This document shows positions 5,203 to 10,948 of a stretch of 10,948 nucleotides of DNA, one piece after another (positions within the stretch are counted from its first letter, which is position 1; every line of letters starts with the position of its first letter). Both the position numbers and the translations under genes were made by a program. The notes beneath the pieces were generated by a model. The model did not search any database. It saw nothing but the letters and a program-made list of their open reading frames with translations, and was not told the origin of the DNA. This stretch comes from CAZYXO01 sp964651315 (GTDB lineage Bacteria > Bacillota_I > Bacilli_A > RF39 > UBA660), in NCBI GenBank assembly GCA_964651315.1, contig CAZYXO010000041.1, forward strand, positions 1-10,948. The letters are read 5' to 3'.

Positions 5203-7776
5203 CTATATTTCATACCAAGAAGAGCCACTTGTTACTTCAACTTTTAATGGTACACTTAATTTAACGGTACTTTCCATTTTAGTTTTTAAAATTTTCTTAA
5301 CAATTTCTTCTTCTTCTTTAAATGTATCAATTATTATCTCATCATGAATTTGCATGACGATTTCACTTTTTAAATTCTTACGTTTAAATTCTTCATCAAC
5401 ATCAACCATGGCTTTTTTAATAATATCTGCACCTGTTCCTTGTATTGGTGTATTAAGTGCAATTCTCTCACCCATTCTTTTAATCATTATATTTTTATTA
5501 TTTATTTCATCAATTATTCTTTTTCTTTTAAATAAAGTCTCAACACAACCTGTGCGATATGCTTCACTAACAATTCTCTCCATATATGATTTAACACCTG
5601 GATAAAATTTATAATATTTTTCAATAAACATTTTCGCGTCATGGACACTTAAATCTAAATTATCTCCAAGTCCATATCCCCCAATACCATAAACAATTCC
5701 AAATATTACGGCTTTTGCTGTTCTTCGCATAGTTTTTGTAACTTCACTTTCAGGAACGCCATAAATATCTGAAGCAACTTTAACGTGTATATCTTTATTT
5801 TCATTAAATGCTTTTATTAAATTTTCATCATTAGATATATGGGCTAAAATACGTAATTCAATTTGCGAATAATCCGCAGAAATAAATAAATCATTTTTCG
5901 GAACAAAAGCACTTCTAACTCTTTTTCCTTCTTCATCACGCGTTGGAATATTTTGTAAATTTGGTTCGCTAGAAGAAATTCTTCCTGTTCTTGTAACTGC
6001 TTGATTATAAATTGTATGAATTAAGCCATCTTCATAAACATAATTTTCAAAACCATCTAAATATGTATTATATAATTTTGCTAAATTTCTGTATGTTACA
6101 ATATACGGTATCACTGGATGCTTACCTTGTAATTTATGTAAAGTATTGGCATCAGTTTTATATCTTGTTTTTGTACTTTTAATAACTGGAAGTCCTAATT
6201 TATCAAATAATACCTGACCTAATTTTATCGTACTTGCAAGATTAAAAACTTCACCCGTTAATTCATAAATTTTTTCTGATACATCATCAATTTTAGTCTT
6301 TATCTCTTTTTTTATTTCATCGATTAAATGCAAATTAATATTAACACCTGATATTTCCATATTTGCTAAAATATAAACTAAAGGCATTTCAATTTCTCGA
6401 TATAACAAATAAGAATCATTTAATTTTAATTCTTTAATAAATTTATCACGGTTATCAAAAATAAATTTACTTTTGCGAACAATATTTTCGATTATTTCTT
6501 CACCTTCAAATTTTTTCTTTCGCATTGCTGTATAAAAAAGCATTGAACTATTATTTTGATTTGCTAAATAAGCAATATCACTTTTTACATTATAACTAAG
6601 TAAATAAGTTGCAATAAAAATATCATCATTGCATACAATATTTTTATTTTTTAGTGTCACAATTGCTTTTTTTAAATCATAAGTATATAAAACTTTATCT
6701 TTTAATTTAATTAATGCATCATTAATTAATTCTTTTTTTACATAATAATTTTTATTTTTATCACTAATGCTTAAACCAATTATATTGCTATTATAATAAT
6801 CTTCACTATCTGTTTCTAAATAAAATGCTGCAATATCATCAACAATAAGTTCATCTATATTATTAATGCTTATATATTCAATTTTTTCTTCTTGTTCATT
6901 TTTATCAACTACTTCGGCTTGATTTTTTATTAAAGAATAAAATTCTAATTCTTGATATAATCTAATTAATTCAGCATTATTTCTTTCTTTTTCAAATATC
7001 AATTCATCTAAATCAATATTTAACGGAACTTCTTTATATATAGTTGCTATTTCTTTACTAATAAAAGCATTTTCTTTATCATTAATTAATTTTTCTTTTA
7101 ATTTACCTGTTATTTTATCAATATTTTCATATAATCCTTCTATTGTTTTATATTCACTTAATAATTTTAAAGCGGTTTTTTCACCTATTCCACTAACTCC
7201 AGGAATATTATCTGATGAATCTCCTGCTAAAGCCTTAAAGTCTATTATATTTATTGGTTCAATTCCCCAATCTGCTTTAAATGAATGTTCATCATAATAA
7301 ATCGCTTCTTTACTTTTAATTAGTTTCATATGTGTTTCGTGAGTAATTAATTGTAATAAATCTTTATCACTTGATACTATTAATGCTTCATAATTTTTAT
7401 ATTTTTCACACATATGGGCAATAGTACCAATTATATCATCTGCTTCATAGTTTTCTTTTTCTAAATATTTAATTCCCATACAATTAAGTAGTTCTTTTGC
7501 GATTGGAAATTGTATTTTTAATTCATCTGGAGTTGCACTTCTTCCTTCTTTATAAAATTTATATTTTTCAAAGCGAAAATTTTTCCCTATATCAAATGCT
7601 ACAACTAAGTATTCTGGTTTTTCTTCATTTACTATTTTATTAATCATGGTTATAAAGCCATATATAGCATTGGTTGGAAAACCCTTACTGTTCTTCATTA
7701 AATTTCCAGCATAAGCCGTTGCATAATATGCTCTAAATAAAAGATTATTACCATCTAATAAAACAATTTTTTTCAT
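5203..7776 (-). CDS. polA: DNA polymerase I
   Basis: This 857-residue protein has full PolA architecture. The N-terminal 5'-3' exonuclease (about 1-290) shows acidic metal ligands in DGN (8-10), YEADD (110-114), SSDKD (135-139) and GDSSDNIPG (185-193). The middle domain (about 300-460) corresponds to the proofreading exonuclease but looks degenerate: FYLETDS (318-324) replaces the DxE motif, keeping only the Glu, and the later tyrosine/aspartate motif is not evident. The polymerase domain follows, with TGRISSSEPNLQNIP (597-611), motif A DYSQIE (635-640), motif B centred on Lys688, Phe692 and Tyr696, and motif C HDE (811-813). Motif B reads KAVIFGIVYG where most relatives have Asn at the Ile691 position. 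It fills gaps in excision repair and removes Okazaki primers. AGGTG lies 6 nt before the ATG. mutM follows in the same operon. Confidence 0.98.
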   Translation of the reverse strand: MKKIVLLDGNNLLFRAYYATAYAGNLMKNSKGFPTNAIYGFITMINKIVNEEKPEYLVVAFDIGKNFRFEKYKFYKEGRSATPDELKIQFPIAKELLNCMGIKYLEKENYEADDIIGTIAHMCEKYKNYEALIVSSDKDLLQLITHETHMKLIKSKEAIYYDEHSFKADWGIEPINIIDFKALAGDSSDNIPGVSGIGEKTALKLLSEYKTIEGLYENIDKITGKLKEKLINDKENAFISKEIATIYKEVPLNIDLDELIFEKERNNAELIRLYQELEFYSLIKNQAEVVDKNEQEEKIEYISINNIDELIVDDIAAFYLETDSEDYYNSNIIGLSISDKNKNYYVKKELINDALIKLKDKVLYTYDLKKAIVTLKNKNIVCNDDIFIATYLLSYNVKSDIAYLANQNNSSMLFYTAMRKKKFEGEEIIENIVRKSKFIFDNRDKFIKELKLNDSYLLYREIEMPLVYILANMEISGVNINLHLIDEIKKEIKTKIDDVSEKIYELTGEVFNLASTIKLGQVLFDKLGLPVIKSTKTRYKTDANTLHKLQGKHPVIPYIVTYRNLAKLYNTYLDGFENYVYEDGLIHTIYNQAVTRTGRISSSEPNLQNIPTRDEEGKRVRSAFVPKNDLFISADYSQIELRILAHISNDENLIKAFNENKDIHVKVASDIYGVPESEVTKTMRRTAKAVIFGIVYGIGGYGLGDNLDLSVHDAKMFIEKYYKFYPGVKSYMERIVSEAYRTGCVETLFKRKRIIDEINNKNIMIKRMGERIALNTPIQGTGADIIKKAMVDVDEEFKRKNLKSEIVMQIHDEIIIDTFKEEEEIVKKILKTKMESTVKLSVPLKVEVTSGSSWYEI

Positions 7777-7796
7777 CTTTTACACCTACCTATTTT

Positions 7797-7805
7797 ATTA
7801 TAACA
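7797..7805 (-). promoter_or_regulatory. Extended -10 promoter of polA-mutM
   Basis: The minus strand reads TGTTATAAT, a perfect extended -10 (TGn then TATAAT), about 20 bp upstream of the polA ATG. No good -35 is found at 16-18 nt, which fits extended -10 promoters. tig ends just upstream without a convincing terminator: only a 4-bp stem around its stop codon is visible. Some tig read-through is therefore possible. Confidence 0.65.
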
Positions 7806-7833
7806 TTTTTTCGCAAATTAAAAAGCAAAGATT

Positions 7834-9084
7834 TTATTCTTCACTCTTTATTATTTCTAATGCTTTATGCATTTTCATATCATATTTAATTAATTCTTTA
7901 TTTCCATATGCTTTTAATAGTTCTTCTTCGCTTACACCATAGTTATCAGCAAGTTCTTTAGTTTTAGCATTTACTTCATCTTCCGTAAATTCGATTTTTT
8001 CTACTTCGGCAACTTTTTCAATTAAATAACGATATTTAACTCTTTTTGTTGCTTCACTTTCCATTTGTTTATGTAAATCATCATGTGATGTGCCAGTCAT
8101 TTCATGATAATGTTCCATAGTCATGCCTTGTGATTTTAAACGATCTTCAAATTGATGAATCATACGATGTACTTCATCACTTATAAGTTCATCATTAATA
8201 TCGATTTTCATATTATTACTTGCTTTTTCTAAACATTTTTCAATATATTCATCTTCTATTTTAGCATTTTTACGATCAATAATATTTTTTTCAATTTCGC
8301 TTTCTAATTCTTCTTTAGTTTTAATATTATCGTATCCTAAATCTTTAAAGAATTCTTCATTAATTTCTGGTAAAATTCTTTCTTTTACTTCTCTAATAGT
8401 TACTTTAAATGTAACTTCTTTTCCAGCTAAATCTTTAACATAATTTTTTGGAAATTTTAAATTAATATCTTTAGTTTCACCTTTTTTAAGACCAATTAAT
8501 GCTTCTTCAAATCCAGGAATAAATGAATTGCTGCCAATTTGTAATGGATAATTTTCACCTTTTCCACCTTCAAAAGGAACTCCTTCCATAAAGCCTTCAA
8601 AATCGATAGTTGCAGTATCGCCATTTGCTACTTCACCATTTTCTTTAACAGCAAGTTCTGCAAGTTGATTAACTAAATTATCAAGTTCAGTTTTTACTTC
8701 TTCTTTAGTAGCAGTTGCTTTTTCTTTTTTGATTTTCAAATTTTTATAATCTCCTAAAACAACGTCTGGAGCAGTAATTACAGTAAATTTATATGTAACA
8801 CCATCTTTATCTAATTTAGTTACATCTACACTTGGTTCTGTAACAGGTATTAAGTCATTATCTTTTAAAACAGTTTTATATACTTCATTTAATAAACTAT
8901 CTACAGCACTTTCGTATAAAACTCCTTCACCATATTTTTTAATAAATACATCTTTTGGAGCATTACCTTTTCTAAACCCAGGAATAGCAACATCTTTATT
9001 TTTTTTATTAAATGCTTTATCTAAGGCCTTTTCCCACTTTTCTCCATCAATTGTAATTTCAATTACATGTTCATTCTTTTTCAT
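7834..9084 (-). CDS. tig: Trigger factor, ribosome-associated chaperone and prolyl isomerase
   Basis: This 416-residue protein is near the usual length. The N-terminal ribosome-binding domain (about 1-110) carries the signature GFRKGNAP (36-43), whose loop contacts ribosomal protein uL23 at the exit tunnel. The FKBP-like peptidyl-prolyl isomerase domain (about 148-235) begins with NGDTATIDFEGFMEGVPFEG and ends with GKEVTFKVTI. A long helical C-terminal substrate-binding domain follows (about 240-416). Trigger factor is the first chaperone met by nascent chains, upstream of DnaK, which is also encoded in this window. The ATG is well placed, 6 nt after AGGAGA. The N-terminus is a few residues shorter than in many homologues, but no upstream start exists. 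It diverges from rpsT and has its own promoter. Confidence 0.98.
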   Translation of the reverse strand: MKKNEHVIEITIDGEKWEKALDKAFNKKNKDVAIPGFRKGNAPKDVFIKKYGEGVLYESAVDSLLNEVYKTVLKDNDLIPVTEPSVDVTKLDKDGVTYKFTVITAPDVVLGDYKNLKIKKEKATATKEEVKTELDNLVNQLAELAVKENGEVANGDTATIDFEGFMEGVPFEGGKGENYPLQIGSNSFIPGFEEALIGLKKGETKDINLKFPKNYVKDLAGKEVTFKVTIREVKERILPEINEEFFKDLGYDNIKTKEELESEIEKNIIDRKNAKIEDEYIEKCLEKASNNMKIDINDELISDEVHRMIHQFEDRLKSQGMTMEHYHEMTGTSHDDLHKQMESEATKRVKYRYLIEKVAEVEKIEFTEDEVNAKTKELADNYGVSEEELLKAYGNKELIKYDMKMHKALEIIKSEE

Positions 9085-9117
9085 AAATTTTCTCCTTTTT
9101 TCTTAAAATACTACCCT

Positions 9118-9146
9118 ATTATAAGGTATTTTTTACTGAAATACAA
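9118..9146 (-). promoter_or_regulatory. SigA promoter of tig
   Basis: On the minus strand there is a -35 TTGTAT (9141-9146), a 17-nt spacer and a perfect -10 TATAAT (9118-9123). The ribosome-binding site AGGAGA (9091-9096) is 6 nt from the ATG. The -35 lies only 9 bp from that of the divergent rpsT promoter. Confidence 0.8.
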
Positions 9147-9155
9147 GAAAAAGTC

Positions 9156-9184
9156 TTGCTTATATTAAAGTTATTTGATAAAAT
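9156..9184 (+). promoter_or_regulatory. SigA promoter of rpsT
   Basis: A -35 TTGCTT (9156-9161), a 17-nt spacer and a -10 TAAAAT (9179-9184) lie 32 bp upstream of the rpsT ATG. The short leader contains the strong ribosome-binding site AGGAGG (9205-9210), 6 nt before the start. It is arranged back to back with the tig promoter. Confidence 0.8.
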
Positions 9185-9216
9185 TAAATGCGTAAATCAA
9201 AAAGAGGAGGATTATA

Positions 9217-9480
9217 ATGCCTAATATTAAATCAAGTAAGAAAGCAGTTAAAGTTATCGCTAAGAAAACTGATAATAATCATGAACTAAAAGCAAATGTG
9301 AAAAACTTAGTTCGTAACTGTGATAAAGCAATTACTGCTAACGACAAAGAACTTGCAACAAAATTATTTAAAGATGTTCAAAGTTCAATTGATAATGCTG
9401 TAAGTAAAGGATTAATGAAATCTAATACTGCAGATCGTCAAAAGAAAAGATTAAATGCAAAAATTAAAGAAATGAAATAA
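9217..9480 (+). CDS. rpsT: 30S ribosomal protein S20 (bS20)
   Basis: This 87-residue, lysine-rich, all-helical protein has the typical S20 length. The N-terminus MPNIKSSKKAVKV is the family hallmark. The C-terminal half shows the conserved pattern SSIDNAVSKGLMKSNTADRQKKRLNAKI (abbreviated pattern: DNAVSKG, then N, then A.RQK.RL), matching the S20 consensus DKAxxKGxIHxNxAxRxKSRL. S20 binds 16S rRNA early in 30S assembly. The ATG follows AGGAGG by 6 nt. It stands alone between its own promoter and a hairpin terminator that overlaps its stop codon. Its codon use includes more C-ending codons such as AAC and CGT than the surface genes, as usual for a highly expressed gene. Confidence 0.98.
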   Translation: MPNIKSSKKAVKVIAKKTDNNHELKANVKNLVRNCDKAITANDKELATKLFKDVQSSIDNAVSKGLMKSNTADRQKKRLNAKIKEMK

Positions 9481-9493
9481 TATTTCTTTTTTT
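9466..9493 (+). terminator. Intrinsic terminator of rpsT
   Basis: AAAGAAAT (9466-9473) pairs with ATTTCTTT (9482-9489) around an 8-nt loop and continues into more T residues. The rpsT stop codon (9478-9480) is inside the loop. The stem is AT-rich but perfect over 8 bp. Confidence 0.75.
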
Positions 9494-9494
9494 A

Positions 9495-9503
9495 TGGTAT
9501 TAT
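9495..9503 (+). promoter_or_regulatory. Extended -10 promoter of the transglutaminase-like gene
   Basis: TGGTATTAT matches an extended -10 (TGn then TATTAT) just after the rpsT terminator and 17 bp before the ATG at 9521. No -35 is recognisable. The predicted leader is only about 10-15 nt and holds the ribosome-binding site GAGGTG. Read-through from rpsT is an alternative source of transcript. Confidence 0.45.
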
Positions 9504-9520
9504 GTTTATAGAGGTGTCTT

Positions 9521-10474
9521 ATGAAAAAAGTTTTTATTAATTTAGTATTTATTGCAATAACTATAATTGTTATCATTAATTATGATTATATTAGTGATAA
9601 ATTTGTTACATTACTTACTCCTTCTATCCCATTAAATATTGAAAAACCAAATATTTATAAAAAAGATGATAAATATTTATTTGCCAATAATACCGATAAT
9701 TTATCTCCTTTAGGATTTCAAGATTTGCTTGATATATTTTATACAATTATAAATGGTGGTTATAAAAATTTTACATTTTATTGTCCCACTGAATATAAAG
9801 AATGTCAAAGTGATATAAATGATATTTCTAATGATGAAGAAATATTAATGCATATAAATAATTATGTTCATCCATATAATAGTTTTACTAGTATTAAAAC
9901 ACTTATATCTGATAATGGTGAAATAAATATTAATGTTGAATATTTATATACTGAAGATGAAATTATTGCAGTTAATAAAAAAATAGATGAAATAATTAGT
10001 AAAGAAATAAAAAGTGATATGGATGAATATGAAAAATTAAAAGTATTACATGATTATTTAGTTAATAATTCAAAATATGATACTTTAAGAAATAATCAAG
10101 GTACTAGTAGTTATAAATCGTTTAATGCTTATGGAGTTTTATTAGAAGGTTATGGTACTTGTAATGGTTATACTGATGCTTATGCAATTATGTTAAATAA
10201 ACTTGGTATTAATAATATTAAAGTTTCTACTACAAAAGATGAAATAAGTTATGCTTCTACTGGTCATGTATGGAATGGAATTTATCACAATAATGAATGG
10301 GTTCATACAGATATTACTTGGGATGATCCAGTTGCAAGTGATGGTAAAGATTATTTATATCATAAATATTTCTTAATAGATAATGAAGATTTAGTTAAAA
10401 TTGATAATAGTGGTAAAACTAAATTAGAAGAACATAATTTTAATAAAACAGTTTATTTAGAATTTAATTATTAA
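9521..10474 (+). CDS. Membrane-anchored transglutaminase-like (papain-fold) protein
   Basis: This is a 317-residue protein. A hydrophobic segment (4-20) after MKK predicts a signal anchor with the catalytic part outside the membrane. The C-terminal third is a transglutaminase-core domain. The nucleophile is Cys214 in GYGTCNGYTDAYAIMLNKLG, the base is His249 in TGHVWNGIY, and the acid is Asp264 in WVHTDITWDDP. The full Cys-His-Asp triad is present, so it is probably active. Bacterial members of this superfamily act as proteases, amidases or cross-linking enzymes on the cell surface or wall. The sequence does not say which, nor the substrate. Residues 30-160 are beta and helix-rich with no family I can name. 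The start follows GAGGTG by 4 nt. It converges on a second surface protein gene across a shared hairpin. Confidence 0.88.
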   Translation: MKKVFINLVFIAITIIVIINYDYISDKFVTLLTPSIPLNIEKPNIYKKDDKYLFANNTDNLSPLGFQDLLDIFYTIINGGYKNFTFYCPTEYKECQSDINDISNDEEILMHINNYVHPYNSFTSIKTLISDNGEININVEYLYTEDEIIAVNKKIDEIISKEIKSDMDEYEKLKVLHDYLVNNSKYDTLRNNQGTSSYKSFNAYGVLLEGYGTCNGYTDAYAIMLNKLGINNIKVSTTKDEISYASTGHVWNGIYHNNEWVHTDITWDDPVASDGKDYLYHKYFLIDNEDLVKIDNSGKTKLEEHNFNKTVYLEFNY

Positions 10475-10501
10475 AAAGAACACTTAAATATGGTGTTCTT
10501 T
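10475..10501. terminator. Bidirectional terminator between convergent surface genes
   Basis: AAAGAACAC (10475-10483) pairs perfectly with GTGTTCTTT (10493-10501) around a 9-nt loop. On the minus strand it runs into five T residues, so it fits best as terminator of the gene ending at 10522. On the plus strand the following sequence is AT-rich with a weaker T-run. It starts directly after the transglutaminase-like stop codon. Confidence 0.75.
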
Positions 10502-10521
10502 ATATATTTTACTTTCGTAAA

Positions 10522-10948
10522 CTATTCTATTGTAAAAGGTGAAGTGGTTGTTCCGTTTCCTTTTATTAGTGCATCAGGGCTCAGATTGATAACTGCGCGA
10601 AGGCCGCGACTGCTGTTCACGTGGTTGTTGTTCAGGCTGCCTTCCGAATACACGATCCACTCGAACGCATTGCCACTGCCGAAAATATTCGGCGACATTG
10701 TCCAGTTATTTTGATTTGTGTATAAATAATATCCTGAATTGGATGAGCCATTTACTCCTCCAGCAAATGCTACTTCATCGGCTGTGATTAGTCCTATTGG
10801 ATAAACGAGTGTTTTATTTCCATGATCAGAAGACACTGTTGTATATTTATCTGAATCCTCTGGACATATTAACGTTGGTGTTTTGGCATTATATAATCTT
10901 AAATATGCTCCATAATATGTTGTAGTTGTACCAGACCCTCCTGAACTT
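10522..10948 (-). CDS. C-terminal part of a surface protein with lectin-like domain, candidate DGR target
   Basis: The frame is open from the window edge (first full codon at 10945-10947) to a TAG at 10522, giving 141 residues with the start missing. A GTG at residue 39 is not the real start, because homology begins upstream. Visible parts are a Gly/Ser/Thr-rich stretch (1-10), one Cys (28), IGLITADEVAFAGG (51-64), YYLY (73-76), WTMSP (82-86), RGLRAVINLSPDALI (114-128) and the tail GNGTTTSPFTIE (130-141). The order and motifs match the C-terminus of the 413-residue protein at 2423-3664. Both resemble extracellular C-type-lectin-fold domains of gut Firmicutes. DNA encoding residues 80-126 is about half G+C and uses C- and G-ending codons, unlike everything around it, while the flanking codons are AT-rich. 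This suggests a variable region written by a diversity-generating retroelement, or a recombined segment. Confidence 0.85.
   Translation of the reverse strand, partial: SSGGSGTTTTYYGAYLRLYNAKTPTLICPEDSDKYTTVSSDHGNKTLVYPIGLITADEVAFAGGVNGSSNSGYYLYTNQNNWTMSPNIFGSGNAFEWIVYSEGSLNNNHVNSSRGLRAVINLSPDALIKGNGTTTSPFTIE
10570..10712 (-). other. GC-rich candidate variable region (DGR VR-like)
   Basis: By my count 10571-10710 has 73 G or C in 140 bases, against roughly a quarter in nearby DNA. The block starts near the TGG codon of WTMSP (10702-10704) and ends near the GCA codon of SPDA (10570-10572). Read on the coding strand it holds many codons of the form NNC: AAC repeated, CAC, AGC, CGC, GGC, TTC, ATC. 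The GC-rich 3' end, encoding RAVINLSPDA, is where an initiation-of-homing sequence would lie. No matching template repeat occurs in the window. Confidence 0.5.

Noticed and set aside
10475..10501. Hairpin as a DGR target-site cruciform downstream of the variable region
   Set aside because: Such hairpins lie within a few bases of the homing site and are short-looped. This one is about 70 bp away, has a 9-nt loop and runs into T residues, so a terminator is the simpler reading.
10570..10712. GC-rich block as assembly chimera or contamination
   Set aside because: The reading frame and protein motifs run through both edges without a break and match the paralogue, so a simple chimera is unlikely, although reads across the edges would settle it.
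10490..10714. Plus-strand open frame over the GC-rich block
   Set aside because: It is a by-product of the GC-rich antisense segment. It has no ribosome-binding site, and the minus-strand frame carries recognisable motifs.
10522..10836. Short complete gene starting at a GTG near 10836
   Set aside because: The frame stays open to the window edge, and the upstream residues, including a Cys, continue the match to the protein at 2423-3664. It is the tail of a longer gene.

Overview
The window comes from a very AT-rich, low-GC Gram-positive bacterium using the standard code: tryptophan is TGG throughout and hrcA ends in TGA. Codon use, the hrcA-grpE-dnaK order, a CIRCE operator, extended -10 promoters and the style of the surface proteins suggest an uncultured gut-type Bacilli/Mycoplasmatota-like lineage (for example RF39 or Erysipelotrichia relatives). 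That placement is an inference; no marker here settles it.

Layout. Positions 1-2400 (minus strand) hold the heat-shock operon hrcA-grpE-dnaK. dnaK is cut by the window edge. The operon has a consensus SigA promoter, a good CIRCE box at the expected transcription start and a second, poorer CIRCE-like box over the -35. Positions 2423-3664 (minus) encode a membrane-anchored surface protein with a C-terminal lectin-like domain, as a single-gene unit with its own promoter and terminator. Positions 3736-4287 (minus) encode an unrecognised 183-residue protein with a strong promoter just behind mutM. Positions 4360-7776 (minus) are a polA-mutM operon for DNA repair. tig (minus, to 9084) and rpsT (plus, from 9217) diverge from back-to-back promoters. 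A membrane-anchored transglutaminase-like protein follows rpsT. It converges at a shared hairpin on the 3' end of a second surface protein (10522 to the window end, minus).

The most notable signal is at the right edge. The last part of that second surface protein contains a sharply bounded block of about 140 bp (10570-10712) with roughly 50% G+C, inside a genome that is otherwise strongly AT-rich. It encodes the C-terminal lectin-like segment and is full of AAC, CAC, AGC, CGC, GGC and TTC codons. These are what adenine-directed mutagenesis of AAC-rich template codons would produce. Together with its place at the 3' end of the gene, this makes it a candidate variable region of a diversity-generating retroelement (DGR). 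No reverse transcriptase or template repeat is in the window. The 2423-3664 protein is a non-GC-shifted relative and serves as an internal control.

No intergenic stretch exceeds 300 bp. The gaps hold the promoters, operators and terminators listed. No tRNA, rRNA, CRISPR array or insertion sequence was seen.
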